Origin: Candidatus Zixiibacteriota bacterium
GTDB lineage: Bacteria; Zixibacteria; MSB-5A5; GN15; PGXB01
Assembly (NCBI GenBank): GCA_016933955.1
Contig: JAFGTT010000009.1
Coordinates: forward strand, 99,117 to 163,116
DNA length: 64,000 nt
Direction: 5' to 3'
The translations under genes and the position numbers were made by a program. The notes under the pieces are model-generated. The model saw only the letters and a program-made list of their open reading frames with translations, ran no database searches and had not been told where the DNA came from. Of the stretch, positions 8,986-17,418 are shown in pieces. The first letter of the stretch is position 1. Every line of letters starts with the position of its first letter.

Positions 8986-9642
8986 ATGACATCATATGTA
9001 AATTCCAGAAATTTATCTTCCCGAGCTAAAATCTGGCTCAAACAGGTCAAACCATATAACCGGGATAATCTGAAACCGAACCGATCCAGGGCTGTCCTGA
9101 TAGTAATCGATATGCAGAAATTTTTCCTAGACCCGACTTCATCATCGTTCACCTGCGGCGGCTTGCCGATTATTCCCAATGTTCAAAGACTTATAACGCT
9201 TTTCCGCCAAATCCGGCGGCCAATTATTTATACCCGCCATGTGCACGATGCCAAGGGAATCGATGCCGGTATCATGAAATGGTGGTGGGATGATATGTGT
9301 ATTGCGGGAACGCCGGAAAGCGAAATCCATGATGACCTGGCTCCCTGCCCGGGAGAGAGAGTAATTATCAAACACCGTTACGACGCCTTTTACAACACCG
9401 GCCTGGAAACCGTTTTACGCGGTCTGAAAATAAAGGATATTATCATTACCGGAATAATGACCAATATGTGTTGCGAATCCACCGCCCGCGGGGCCTATTA
9501 CCGGGACTACCGGGTCTTTTTCCCGGTCGATGCAACCGGGACTGTCACCGAGGAGATGCATACGGCCAGCCTGCTTAACCTGGCATTCGGTTTCGCCGTT
9601 ATTACAAACACGCCCAATCTGGTTCGGCAGATCGGGCGGTGA
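8986..9642 (+). CDS. isochorismatase-family cysteine hydrolase (nicotinamidase-like)
   Basis: Cytosolic hydrolase of the cysteine hydrolase fold that includes nicotinamidase, isochorismatase and N-carbamoylsarcosine amidase. The catalytic triad is visible: Asp42 in VIDMQKFF, Lys129 in IIKHRYDAF and Cys162 in MTNMCCESTARGA. The cis-peptide region precedes the Cys as expected. The KxRYDAFYNT and CCESTARGAYYRDY blocks fit this enzyme family but do not settle the substrate. GAGG lies 5 bases before the ATG. A second, distant isochorismatase-like gene lies at 11718. At 218 residues the length is normal. Confidence 0.88.
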   Translation: MTSYVNSRNLSSRAKIWLKQVKPYNRDNLKPNRSRAVLIVIDMQKFFLDPTSSSFTCGGLPIIPNVQRLITLFRQIRRPIIYTRHVHDAKGIDAGIMKWWWDDMCIAGTPESEIHDDLAPCPGERVIIKHRYDAFYNTGLETVLRGLKIKDIIITGIMTNMCCESTARGAYYRDYRVFFPVDATGTVTEEMHTASLLNLAFGFAVITNTPNLVRQIGR

Positions 9643-9805
9643 TGGATGATGGCAATGAGATTATGCCGGGAAACAATAATTTTTTTAGAAAGACAATTAC
9701 CTGTCAAATTTCCGGCTGACAGATTCTTTCGCTGTTTTTAACTTGTCGCGTGAATGATTATAATAAACCGGTTGGGCATTCCTTTCGTATAGGTCGGCCC
9801 GACTC

Positions 9806-10894
9806 ATGAGGAAAAGCGACATGAACCAAACCCTGCCTGACAATAAGGTTCTTTACAAAGCTCTGGTGGAGAAAGACAGCACCTATGACGGTATTTTTGT
9901 GGTCGGAGTTAAATCGACCGGAATATTCTGCCGTCCGACCTGCAATGCCCGGAAACCGAAAATTGAAAATGTCGAATTTTTCCGAACCCCGAAAGAAGCA
10001 CTTCAGCGTGGTTACCGGCCCTGCAAATTGTGTCATCCGCTGGGATATAAAGACCGAATCCCCGACTGGCTGGTCCCATTATTGAAAGAAATCGACAGCG
10101 ATCCCTCGATCAGACTTAAAGATTCGGATCTTATCGGGCGCGGTCTGGAACCGAACCGGGTTCGGCGTTGGTTTAAGAAACATCATGATATGACCTTCCA
10201 GGCCTATCTTAGAAGTCTTCGCATCGGGTTGGCTTTGGGCCGTATCAAACAGGGCGATAAGGTAATTGAGGCGGCTTTTAATTCCGGTTATGAATCGTTG
10301 AGCGGTTTCACCAATTATTTCAAAAAGACTTTCGGTCGCTCTCCGGCCAACAGCAAGAATAAACAGATCATCTCCGTAACCCGGATCCTGACTCCGCTGG
10401 GACCGATGATTGCCGGGGTGGTTGATAAGGGGATCTGCCTGCTGGAATTTGCCGATCGGCGGATGATCGAAACCCAGTTTAAACGACTGCGCAGGGCTCT
10501 TGATGCTGAAATTATCCCCGGGCCATCGCCCCTTTTTGATAAACTGGATTTGCAATTGAAGGAATATTTCGAAGGCCGACGAAGGAATTTCGAGATACCC
10601 CTGGTGATTCCCGGAACCGAATTCCAAAGAAAAGTGTGGGAGGTTTTGCAAACGATTCCCTACGGGACAACCCGATCTTATCGGGAGCAGGCCGGGCTTC
10701 TCGGCCGTCCTGAGGCGATCCGGGCGGTCGCCCGGACCAACGGTGATAACCGGATCGCGATATTAATTCCCTGCCACCGCGTTATCGGAAGCGACGGGCA
10801 ATTGACCGGCTATGGAGGCGGGTTATGGCGGAAGAGATATCTGCTTGATCTGGAAAAGGCGGCTTTGAAACAGCAAGAAAACCATAATATCTGA
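9806..10894 (+). CDS. ada: bifunctional Ada: DNA alkyl-phosphotriester sensor/activator and O6-methylguanine methyltransferase
   Basis: Repairs alkylated DNA and, when methylated at its N-terminal Cys, activates the adaptive response. The N-terminal zinc domain has the four cysteines in FCRPTC and RPCKLC, matching Cys38/42/69/72 of E. coli Ada. A two-helix AraC-type DNA-binding region follows (about residues 95-185, with FNSGYESLSGFTNYFKKTFG). The C-terminal methyltransferase domain has the acceptor motif IPCHRVIGSDG and then TGYGGGLWRK. The 362-residue length matches the 354 of E. coli. The start shown could move to the ATG four codons downstream (9821), but the zinc domain is intact either way. 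AlkD- and EndoV-like genes elsewhere in the window add to a base-damage repair theme. Confidence 0.95.
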   Translation: MRKSDMNQTLPDNKVLYKALVEKDSTYDGIFVVGVKSTGIFCRPTCNARKPKIENVEFFRTPKEALQRGYRPCKLCHPLGYKDRIPDWLVPLLKEIDSDPSIRLKDSDLIGRGLEPNRVRRWFKKHHDMTFQAYLRSLRIGLALGRIKQGDKVIEAAFNSGYESLSGFTNYFKKTFGRSPANSKNKQIISVTRILTPLGPMIAGVVDKGICLLEFADRRMIETQFKRLRRALDAEIIPGPSPLFDKLDLQLKEYFEGRRRNFEIPLVIPGTEFQRKVWEVLQTIPYGTTRSYREQAGLLGRPEAIRAVARTNGDNRIAILIPCHRVIGSDGQLTGYGGGLWRKRYLLDLEKAALKQQENHNI

Positions 10895-11042
10895 ACCTTC
10901 CCGTTATTCTTTTTCCATGAAACCAGCGAGACAACGGATTAAAATCTATAAACCTCGGAGGACCTGAATAAAAATCGGATAGGGCCGATATAAGATTATG
11001 GGGGGGAATCTGTTTCGCCCCGACTTATAAAGTGGAGCGGTT

Positions 11043-11615
11043 ATGCCGTTGGATAAAAAAGTCCAGGAAGCTCTGGCCAAAAAACTCCGCCAGGAAATGA
11101 AACTGATGGATGTCGAGGAGGTCAAAAAGGACCTTGTCGAATGGTTGGAGCAGATTCCATTTCCCAATTACCCTGGCGCGGCTTCATGGGCCGATTGTAT
11201 CAAGACCTTTCCGGCCAAGCCCGAGGAACAGCAAATGGAATCGGGGATGCGCCTGCGTGTAAATTTCCGTCTCTATACCGACGATAACGAATACCTGGTT
11301 TCATTTCTGGAATCACTCAATCCGAATTCACGGGGCAAATATATTCTGACCGTTCATGTGAACTGGCAGAAACAGGAAAAACAGATTCAGGAACAACTTG
11401 AAACGATTTATTTCGGGAAATTCGATGATGGTCTGAAGGCCAAACATACTATCTGGGCGCAAACCATCGAGAAAGAACAAATCCGGGCCGCACTGGATAG
11501 TTGCGCTATAGCTATACTCGGTAATGAATTGCAAGGTGAACCATCGTACGAAACGGCCGGTATCCCAATAAAAATCCCTCAAGTCGCCGCGAAGTTTCCC
11601 TCGTCCGACGATTAG
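11043..11615 (+). CDS. hypothetical cytosolic protein
   Basis: A 190-residue protein I do not recognise. It has no signal peptide or membrane segment. The first 50 residues are highly charged and helical (KKVQEALAKKLRQEMKLMDVEEVKKDLVEWLEQ). A mixed middle follows, with strand-like MRLRVNFRLY and KYILTVHVNWQKQ, then a helical region around IEKEQIRAALDSCAI. GGAG occurs eight bases before the ATG. Codon use matches its neighbours, so it is probably a real gene. It sits between ada and an isochorismatase-like gene on the same strand, with 149 and about 100 bases of spacing, so it need not be co-transcribed with either. Confidence 0.7.
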   Translation: MPLDKKVQEALAKKLRQEMKLMDVEEVKKDLVEWLEQIPFPNYPGAASWADCIKTFPAKPEEQQMESGMRLRVNFRLYTDDNEYLVSFLESLNPNSRGKYILTVHVNWQKQEKQIQEQLETIYFGKFDDGLKAKHTIWAQTIEKEQIRAALDSCAIAILGNELQGEPSYETAGIPIKIPQVAAKFPSSDD

Positions 11616-11717
11616 CCTCGTCCAACCCGATCCTGCTTGCGATCCAGAGCCGGGAACCTTATAATTCAACGTTCGTTTTATTAACCAGTAGTGTATTATA
11701 AAACACGGGAGAATATC

Positions 11718-12257
11718 ATGCTCAAAGCCGACAAAGCGGTCCTGGTGGTGGTCGATATTCAGGGGAAACTGGCAACCCTGATGCACAACAGGGAAGTTTT
11801 CTATCAAAATGTAATCAGGATGATTAATGGCGCCAGAGCGCTGGAGATTCCGATCCTCTGGAATGAACAACTTCCCGACAAGCTGGGTGAGACTATCCCG
11901 GAAATCAAAGAAGTCCTGAGAGATAAGAAACCGCTGATAAAAAAATCTTTCAGTTGCTGTGGCAATCCGGATTTTGTCGATCAGTTAAAACAACTCAAAT
12001 GCAAACAGGTCCTTCTGGTCGGCATGGAAACCCATATCTGCATCTACCGCACGGCTCTTGATCTCCTGCATGATGGTTACAAAGTCTATCTGGTCACCGA
12101 TGCCGTCGCTTCAAGGGTTCCTGAAAACAAGCAGTTGGGAATCGAAGTCATCAAAGAGCGCGGCGGCCTTATGACCAGTGTCGAAATGGCCCTGTTTGAG
12201 ATATTCGACACGGCCGAGGGGGATAAATTCAAGCAGATGGTGCAAATCGTTAAATAA
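11718..12257 (+). CDS. isochorismatase-domain hydrolase (ISOC2-like)
   Basis: Cytosolic cysteine hydrolase of 179 residues. The Asp is in VVVDIQGKL (residue 13), a Lys in PLIKKSFSCC and the nucleophile Cys in VGMETHICIYRTALDLL, the pattern of the YcaC/ISOC1-2 branch rather than of nicotinamidases. I chose ATG 11718 over the in-frame ATG at 11691 because GGGAG lies seven bases upstream and the family starts near this point. The substrate is not known for most of the branch. The next gene starts 11 bases downstream, so the two are likely co-transcribed. Confidence 0.85.
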   Translation: MLKADKAVLVVVDIQGKLATLMHNREVFYQNVIRMINGARALEIPILWNEQLPDKLGETIPEIKEVLRDKKPLIKKSFSCCGNPDFVDQLKQLKCKQVLLVGMETHICIYRTALDLLHDGYKVYLVTDAVASRVPENKQLGIEVIKERGGLMTSVEMALFEIFDTAEGDKFKQMVQIVK

Positions 12258-12267
12258 AATAACGACA

Positions 12268-12684
12268 ATGCATAATATTAGATATACAGACAATCCAGAA
12301 AATATTGAACCGGAAATGCTTCAAGGTTTTTTTGTCGGATGGCCCAAACCGCCCACCCCGGAGAAACATCTCGAAATACTGAAAAACAGCTATGCGGTGG
12401 TACTGGCTGTCGATGAAAACACCGAGCAGGTGGTCGGATTTATCAACGCTGTTGGCGATGGAATCTTGTGCGCCTATCTACCGCTTCTGGAGGTCCTGCC
12501 GGAATACCAGAAATGCGGGATAGGGGGCGAATTGGTCCAGCGGATGGTGGAGAAACTGAACCGGTTATATATGATTGATCTGGTTTGCGATGAGTCGCTA
12601 GTGGATTTTTACCGGAAACACGGGCTAAAACCGCACCGGGCCATGATGATTCGCAATTTCGACCGGCAATCGGGTGAAGCCTGA
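12268..12684 (+). CDS. GNAT-family N-acetyltransferase
   Basis: A 138-residue cytosolic acyltransferase. The GNAT core is visible: a strand VVGFINAVGDG, the motif-A strand AYLPLLEVLPEYQ, and the acetyl-CoA pyrophosphate loop QKCGIGGELV (Q/RxxGxG/A). The typical C-terminal VDFYRKHGLKPH segment comes last. ATG 12268 is chosen because an upstream in-frame ATG at 12178 lies deep inside the previous gene. The substrate cannot be read from sequence. The gene follows the isochorismatase-like gene by 10 bases. Confidence 0.85.
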   Translation: MHNIRYTDNPENIEPEMLQGFFVGWPKPPTPEKHLEILKNSYAVVLAVDENTEQVVGFINAVGDGILCAYLPLLEVLPEYQKCGIGGELVQRMVEKLNRLYMIDLVCDESLVDFYRKHGLKPHRAMMIRNFDRQSGEA

Positions 12685-12767
12685 TATTGGCCTATATGGG
12701 TCCGGTGAATCGGTACGAAAACAGCCGCAGTGGCTTGTTGGGGGCGGTTCTACAGGTAATTTTTTTC

Positions 12768-12798
12768 TTGCATAAAATTAAAAATCGGACGTTATTAT
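12768..12798 (+). promoter_or_regulatory. sigma70-type promoter of the small structured RNA
   Basis: TTGCAT (12768-12773) and TATTAT (12793-12798) are separated by 19 bases. The start of transcription would fall near 12805, immediately before the AAAGGAGGTGG element. Confidence 0.5.
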
Positions 12799-12825
12799 AT
12801 GTACACAGGAAAGGAGGTGGTCTAT

Positions 12826-12861
12826 TTGAAGTCAGACAAATGTGAGGTGGCTGCTACTTAG
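12826..12861 (+). CDS. possible 11-residue leader peptide
   Basis: TTG 12826 lies 8 bases after GGAGG and opens an 11-codon frame (MKSDKCEVAAT) ending at TAG 12859. The stop codon lies inside the segment that pairs with the pseudoknot loop, so ribosome movement would change the RNA fold. It could equally be a ribosome-binding decoy with no meaningful peptide. Confidence 0.3.
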   Translation: MKSDKCEVAAT

Positions 12862-12919
12862 CCGCTTACTCGACCATATAGTTGGGTTTGCGCTAAGTAA
12901 ATCCCAACAGTTTTACCGG

Positions 12920-12954
12920 CCTGATGGCGTTTGTGTATGCCATCAGGTTTTTTT
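12920..12954 (+). terminator. intrinsic terminator of the small RNA
   Basis: A 9-bp perfect stem CCTGATGGC (12920-12928) / GCCATCAGG (12939-12947) is followed by seven T. The T-run reaches the stop codon of the opposite-strand gene. Confidence 0.88.
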
Positions 12955-14161
12955 ATTGATTTCCAATCAGTCCCTGTTCATCGGTTTTGATAAGGAAAAC
13001 ATCGCCGGGGCCGTTGCTGAACGAAGTGGTCCGACCGACAATAAAATGGCCGCCATCACGAGTTGGAATAATGTCCCAACCGGTATCCTCGCCGACTCCA
13101 CCATAGGAACGCCCCCAGATAGAGACTCCCCCGGAACCGACATTGATCAGAGGAATTTCCCCCCGGGCTTTTTTGGAATTATACCAGCCGGTCAAAATAC
13201 AACTGCTGTCGCTGGACCTGATCACGGCATTGCCGCCGCCATCGCCAAGATCATCATAGGTTTTATTCCAGAGAACATTCCCCAGCGAATCAATATTATA
13301 CAGGCTGATAACCTGGGCCTCGGTTTTCTCCGAGGTGGTTCGACCGGTAAAGACGCAACCGTTGCCGTGGGTAGTTGTCAGACTCATGGCATAGTCAATC
13401 CCCGGGCCACCGAATGTTTTTTGCCATACCAGACTGCCGGAATGGTTGACCCTGGCCAGATAGAAATCCTCGCGCTGGTTTCCGAACGATTTTGACCAGC
13501 CCAGAATCAGAAAATCGCCGCCGGGAATGAGGGTCAGAGCTGAACCATGGTCAAGGTCCGCTCCTCCGAAGGTTTTCTCCCAGAGAATTTCGCCATCCTT
13601 ATTCAAACGGGCCAGATAAATATCGGTATTTCCGGCGCCATATGATCTGGTCGTGCCAATTACCGCCAGGCCGCCATCGGGTAATTCGATAACATCGCTG
13701 CCGTCCTCGTAATCATGGCCGCCCAGCATCCGGTCCCAGATCAATTCCCCCTCCCGATTGACTTTAAACAGGTAAATATCACTCTGGCCATCGGGAGTCG
13801 AGGAACTGGAGCCGACTACCACCAGATTATGGTCGCGGCTGATGATTATTTTGGCGGCATCATCGGATCCGCCCCCGCCATAATTTCTTTGCCAGATAAG
13901 TTCCCCGGCCGGGTCGACTCCAAGGAGATAGATATCGTTGTCAACGGCTTTGAAAGAGCGTGTCACCCCGGCAATAACATAGCTTCCATCGGAAAGCTGA
14001 ACCGCCGATTTGCCGGCATCCTCATCGGCGCCGCCGAAATGGCGTTCCCATGTGAACCACCGGTCATCCCGCCGGATTGATTTTATAGAGGCACATGAGT
14101 TCAAGAATAAAATCGAGATGATTATAATAATAAAGGCTGACAGGTATTTCCATTTATTCAT
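12953..14161 (-). CDS. lipoprotein with beta-propeller repeats
   Basis: A 402-residue exported lipoprotein. The signal peptide MNKWKYLSAFIIIIISILFLNSCAS ends in a lipobox with Cys25. The rest is built of about seven repeats of roughly 50 residues with the pattern DGGLAVIGTTRS...DIYLARLNKDGEILWEKTFGG, typical of FCB secreted propellers. The ATG at 14161 is chosen because GGAGG stands 5 bases upstream and the signal peptide starts there; the frame is open further upstream but without such signals. Function is unknown; such proteins are usually surface binding or scaffold modules. It is divergent from the DMT transporter gene. Confidence 0.85.
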   Translation of the reverse strand: MNKWKYLSAFIIIIISILFLNSCASIKSIRRDDRWFTWERHFGGADEDAGKSAVQLSDGSYVIAGVTRSFKAVDNDIYLLGVDPAGELIWQRNYGGGGSDDAAKIIISRDHNLVVVGSSSSTPDGQSDIYLFKVNREGELIWDRMLGGHDYEDGSDVIELPDGGLAVIGTTRSYGAGNTDIYLARLNKDGEILWEKTFGGADLDHGSALTLIPGGDFLILGWSKSFGNQREDFYLARVNHSGSLVWQKTFGGPGIDYAMSLTTTHGNGCVFTGRTTSEKTEAQVISLYNIDSLGNVLWNKTYDDLGDGGGNAVIRSSDSSCILTGWYNSKKARGEIPLINVGSGGVSIWGRSYGGVGEDTGWDIIPTRDGGHFIVGRTTSFSNGPGDVFLIKTDEQGLIGNQ

Positions 14162-14322
14162 ATTATCCTCCGCTGGTATCCCTGGGATAAAAATCCCGGG
14201 TTGGAGTGAAAATAAGTCAAAACGGGAGGTTTTCCAAATTGCTTTTAAATGAATGTCCAATATTTTTATATTATTACCTTTTTCTATCGTTATAGTATGG
14301 AAATTCGGAGTGTCGATATAAA

Positions 14323-15171
14323 TTGAAAAACCTCTCCCTCAGACCCGGTGTCAAGTATATCCTGCTCTCCACCATCTTTTTTGCCATCATGAATATCGGG
14401 GTAAAATATCTGGACCGAATCCCCGCCCATGAGATCGTGCTGTTTCGCGCCCTGATCACCCTGGTGGTCGGCTACTTCATGATTATCGGGAAAAAACTTA
14501 ATCCCTGGGGCAATAATAAAAAATATCTTTTGCTGCGCGGATTGACCGGGACGATTGCCTTGATCTGCTATTTTTACACCCTGCAACATATGCCACTGGC
14601 CTCGGCCGTAACCATCCAGTACCTCTCGCCGCTTTTTACGATTATTATCGCGGCTTATTTTCTTCGCGAACCGGCGCGGCCGATTCAATGGCTGTTTTTT
14701 ATACTGGCCTTCGCCGGGGTGATTATGGTGAAAGGTTTTGACCCGAGGGTGACGGTTTGGGATCTGGTGATCGGAATCGTAGCGGCTCTTTTTGCCGGAT
14801 TCGCCTATAATTTTGTGAGGAAATTGAAAGATTTCGATCATCCACTGGTGGTGGTTTTCTATTTTCCGCTGGTGACGGTACCGGTGGTCGGGGTCTATTG
14901 CCTGTTCCACTGGGTGATGCCGGTTTCGTATGAATGGCTGATCCTTCTGGCTATCGGTCTGGCCACCACGGCCGCCCAGGTCTATATGACCATGGCGTAC
15001 CAAGCCGAGACCGCCTCGAATATTTCTATTTTCAATTATCTGGGAACGGTTTATGCCATAATTATCGGGCTATCTCTGTTTGATGAAACCATCAGTGCTC
15101 TGGGTTATGCCGGGTTTGTGTTGATTATTTTCGGGGTGGTCATGTCACAAAGATTCCGACGGAAAGCATGA
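14323..15171 (+). CDS. EamA/DMT-family membrane transporter
   Basis: Ten predicted transmembrane helices in 282 residues form two EamA repeats. The N-terminal repeat has PAHEIVLFRALITLVVGYFM and AVTIQYLSPLFTIIIAAYFLREP, the typical proline-containing helix 4. The C-terminal repeat ends with AETASNISIFNYLGTVYAIIIGLSLFDE. These transporters usually export metabolites or amino acids; the substrate cannot be inferred. The start is a TTG at 14323: an ATG slightly upstream (14297) is in another frame that stops at once. GGAG lies about 12 bases upstream, so initiation may be weak. Confidence 0.88.
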   Translation: MKNLSLRPGVKYILLSTIFFAIMNIGVKYLDRIPAHEIVLFRALITLVVGYFMIIGKKLNPWGNNKKYLLLRGLTGTIALICYFYTLQHMPLASAVTIQYLSPLFTIIIAAYFLREPARPIQWLFFILAFAGVIMVKGFDPRVTVWDLVIGIVAALFAGFAYNFVRKLKDFDHPLVVVFYFPLVTVPVVGVYCLFHWVMPVSYEWLILLAIGLATTAAQVYMTMAYQAETASNISIFNYLGTVYAIIIGLSLFDETISALGYAGFVLIIFGVVMSQRFRRKA

Positions 15172-15269
15172 CCATCCATTACTTCTGAAAGCAGTAATTC
15201 CATATCAAATTCGTCATCTGCTTTTTATCAAATTGTCGGGAATAACTTTGGTCAACGAAATAATCCGGG

Positions 15270-15300
15270 CCGGGAACAGGTTCGGTGGTTTTTTGTTTTA
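15270..15300 (+). terminator. weak terminator candidate between DMT transporter and peroxiredoxin
   Basis: An imperfect stem CCGGGAAC/GTTCGG around 15270-15285 is followed by TGG and a six-T run. The bulged stem makes this tentative. Confidence 0.35.
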
Positions 15301-15331
15301 AACGATACCAAAGCCAATCGAAGGAGAATAA

Positions 15332-15871
15332 ATGCGAAAGAGCTTTTTTATTATTCTGGCCATTATAATCGTCTTGCCGCTGGGACTCAGGGCCGAAGAA
15401 AAATTCAAGGTGGGCGATGCGGTGCCTATGTTTGATCTTCCTTACGCCACTAAAGATACTATCAATATGAAGGGAATAAATACCAATGATCTGAAAGGCC
15501 GTTGGTATTTGCTGGCCTTTTACCCGGCTTCATGGTCACCGGGTTGTACCAAAGAGATGTGTATTTTCCGTGACGAGTTCGCCGATTTCCGTGATCTGGA
15601 TATCGAGATTCTGGCCATTTCGGGCGATTATGTTTTCACGCAGTATGAATGGGCCAAACACAACAATTTCAATTTCAAACTGCTGGCCGATCATACCCGG
15701 AAGTACGGTAATAAGATGGGTGTTTATATTGATGACTATGGCATGTTTCAAAGATCGGTTTTTGTGGTCGATCCGGATGGCAAGTTCGCCTATATCGATT
15801 ATGAATATTCGCTTGAAAATGATAAGGATTATAATGCCCTCATGCAGTTTTTGCGATCCCGGGCCGGATAA
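15332..15871 (+). CDS. exported BCP-type peroxiredoxin
   Basis: Thiol peroxidase of the AhpC/TSA fold that reduces hydroperoxides. The 179-residue protein has a Sec signal peptide (residues 1-21, ending GLRAEE), so it acts in the periplasm. The active site FYPASWSPGCTKEMC carries the peroxidatic Cys and, five residues later, a second Cys, the CxxxxC arrangement of atypical BCP/PrxQ enzymes. The downstream KLLADHTRKYGNKMGVY block is also family-typical. GAAGGAG lies upstream of the ATG. The metal-binding gene starts shortly after the stop and may be co-transcribed. Confidence 0.9.
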   Translation: MRKSFFIILAIIIVLPLGLRAEEKFKVGDAVPMFDLPYATKDTINMKGINTNDLKGRWYLLAFYPASWSPGCTKEMCIFRDEFADFRDLDIEILAISGDYVFTQYEWAKHNNFNFKLLADHTRKYGNKMGVYIDDYGMFQRSVFVVDPDGKFAYIDYEYSLENDKDYNALMQFLRSRAG

Positions 15872-15916
15872 ATGTACACTATTTCGAGCCATGAACTGAC
15901 AAAAACGGTTATAGCT

Positions 15917-16135
15917 ATGAATAACACCATAAAAATCAGTGTCTCCGGGATGCATTGCGGCGGTTGCACCAACAGTGTCCGGATGGCGCTGGAAAAGATA
16001 AACGGGGTTGTATCGGTCAGGGTCGATCAGGCTACCGGTACGGCTGAGATAGACTATAAAGATCAAAAGCCTGAAACCGATGATCTGGTCGGGGCCGTGG
16101 AAAGGGCCGGCTTTAAGGCGGTCCTGCCTGTTTGA
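15917..16135 (+). CDS. heavy-metal-associated (HMA) domain protein, copper-chaperone-like
   Basis: A 72-residue single-domain metal carrier with the metal-binding motif GMHCGGCTNSV near the N-terminus and a ferredoxin-like beta-alpha-beta pattern ending DDLVGAVERAGFKAVL. It probably binds Cu(I) or Zn(II) in the cytosol. The frame is open back to an ATG at 15872, directly after the peroxiredoxin stop, which would add 15 residues; I prefer 15917 because HMA proteins begin at this point, although neither start has a good ribosome site. No copper ATPase lies nearby. A terminator follows. Confidence 0.85.
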   Translation: MNNTIKISVSGMHCGGCTNSVRMALEKINGVVSVRVDQATGTAEIDYKDQKPETDDLVGAVERAGFKAVLPV

Positions 16136-16163
16136 ACGACCTCTCCCATTCTGATTTCATTGG

Positions 16164-16198
16164 CCGCAATGATTCCATGTCATTGCGGTTTTTATTTT
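16164..16198 (+). terminator. intrinsic terminator after the HMA gene
   Basis: CCGCAATGA (16164-16172) pairs perfectly with TCATTGCGG (16180-16188) and is followed by a T-rich tail. Confidence 0.87.
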
Positions 16199-16331
16199 AG
16201 GGTTGGCAATATCGGGGAATTATTTATATATATACACCGGACCAGAAAATAATTTTAAAGATTCGGTATATTATTATGGTGGCCGGTAATTTCGGTAGTT
16301 ATGAATAACATATAAGATTTTTGGAGGAGAT

Positions 16332-16658
16332 ATGATTATCACCACAACCCCTTCGATCGACGGTAAAAAAACGGTTCAGTATTTTGGAATTGTCTCGGGG
16401 GAGGCGATTCTGGGGGCCAATATATTCAAAGATTTATTCGCCAGTATCCGGGATATTGTCGGTGGCCGTTCGGCGGCCTACGAGGAGGAGCTTCGTAAAG
16501 CCAAGAATATCGCGATCCAGGAGATGAGTGAACAGGCCAGAAGTCTGGGCGCCAACGCCGTTCTGGCCGTGGATCTCGATTATGAAACAATCGGAAGCGG
16601 TTCCGGGAATATGCTGATGGTTTCGGCCAGCGGTACCGCGGTTCGGGTTGAGGAGTAA
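16332..16658 (+). CDS. YbjQ/UPF0145 family protein
   Basis: A 108-residue cytosolic protein of the widespread YbjQ (DUF74) family, which forms pentamers and is annotated as putative heavy-metal binding. Visible hallmarks are the N-terminal strand [11 protein letters not shown], the glycine-rich [26 protein letters not shown] and the C-terminal [13 protein letters not shown] followed by SASGTAV. TTGGAGGAGAT immediately upstream provides a strong ribosome site. No confirmed biochemical role exists for the family. Confidence 0.92.
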   Translation: MIITTTPSIDGKKTVQYFGIVSGEAILGANIFKDLFASIRDIVGGRSAAYEEELRKAKNIAIQEMSEQARSLGANAVLAVDLDYETIGSGSGNMLMVSASGTAVRVEE

Positions 16659-16704
16659 ATTGTCCGGATGATTGCCGGGGAATCATGGCGGAGGAAGAAA
16701 TGGC

Positions 16705-17415
16705 ATGATTATCAAAAAAATCCGCGAGGAAATAAAAAAACTGGAACGGCCGGAGAATATGATCGATGCCCAGCAGTTCAGCAAAGAAGCTCTTACCAAT
16801 CGATATGTACTCAAGGCGGCCGTTATTCGCAAAGCCTCAAACCGGCTGTTCGGGGAAATAAAAAATCAATCGAAAAATGATATCCTCGGGATATGCGATG
16901 AAATACTGGAATCGGATTTGAGATACCGCCGTTTTTTTGCTTTCGAATGGGCCGGAAAACTGCATGAAGTCTATTCGGTTTCGGATTTCGCCCGCTTTGA
17001 AAGGTGGCTGAAAAAATATGTCGATAATTGGGGAACCTGTGATCATATCGGCATAGGGATACTTGGGCCCATGGTATTACGCTTCCCGGAGTTGACGGTC
17101 CGTATCAAAAAATGGACAAGCTCGAAAAATCGCTGGGTTCGAAGAGCATCGGCCGTAGCATTGATAATTCCGGTCCGAAACGGTTGTTTACTGGAGGATG
17201 TCTTCCTGACAGCAGATATTTTGCTTGAGGATCAGGATGATATGGTGCAGAAGGGTTACGGCTGGATGCTCAAAGAATCATGTAAGGCGTTCCAGGGGGA
17301 AGTATTTTCATATGTCATGAAGAATAAAAAATATATGCCCCGAACATCTCTCCGTTACGCTATCGAGAAAATGCCGCGTAATTTAAAACAGCAGGCAATG
17401 AAAAAGGACTGGTAA
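16705..17415 (+). CDS. AlkD-like DNA alkylation repair protein
   Basis: A 236-residue all-helical HEAT-like DNA glycosylase that excises alkylated purines. The family feature VDNWGTCDHIG (catalytic-region Trp and Asp) and the later SKNRWVRRASAVALI repeat are visible. ATG 16705 is chosen because GGAGG lies 10 bases upstream and family members start here; the frame continues to 16672 without support. It is the first gene of a tight group with the SDR (3-base gap) and the polyferredoxin (2-base gap). Together with Ada it suggests protection from alkylation damage. Confidence 0.87.
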   Translation: MIIKKIREEIKKLERPENMIDAQQFSKEALTNRYVLKAAVIRKASNRLFGEIKNQSKNDILGICDEILESDLRYRRFFAFEWAGKLHEVYSVSDFARFERWLKKYVDNWGTCDHIGIGILGPMVLRFPELTVRIKKWTSSKNRWVRRASAVALIIPVRNGCLLEDVFLTADILLEDQDDMVQKGYGWMLKESCKAFQGEVFSYVMKNKKYMPRTSLRYAIEKMPRNLKQQAMKKDW

Positions 17416-17418
17416 ATT

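Larger units (their letters stand above)
12805..12954 (+). ncRNA. candidate structured small RNA with pseudoknot and extreme Shine-Dalgarno
   Basis: A self-contained unit of about 150 bases runs from a promoter to a terminator, and no plus-strand gene follows. Near its 5' end is AAAGGAGGTGGTC (12810-12822), almost the full complement of the 16S rRNA 3' end. A hairpin has arms GTTGGGTTT (12881-12889) and AAATCCCAAC (12899-12908) with one bulge. Its entire 9-base loop GCGCTAAGT (12890-12898) is complementary to ACTTAGCCGC (12856-12865) with one bulged C, giving a pseudoknot. The second strand also takes part in an alternative hairpin (GTGGCT 12847-12852 with AGCCGC 12860-12865). The two states exclude each other, which suggests a regulatory RNA or a translation-linked leader. 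I match it to no known family. Confidence 0.55.

Noticed and set aside
8986..12257. Pyrazinamidase/nicotinamidase label (pncA) for either isochorismatase-like gene
   Set aside because: The catalytic triads are present, but the metal-binding His/Asp residues of PncA are not clear, so I keep the broader family name.
12842..13495. 217-codon plus-strand frame running from the small RNA into the propeller lipoprotein region
   Set aside because: It crosses the terminator hairpin, has no fitting start, and lies opposite a protein with clear propeller repeats.
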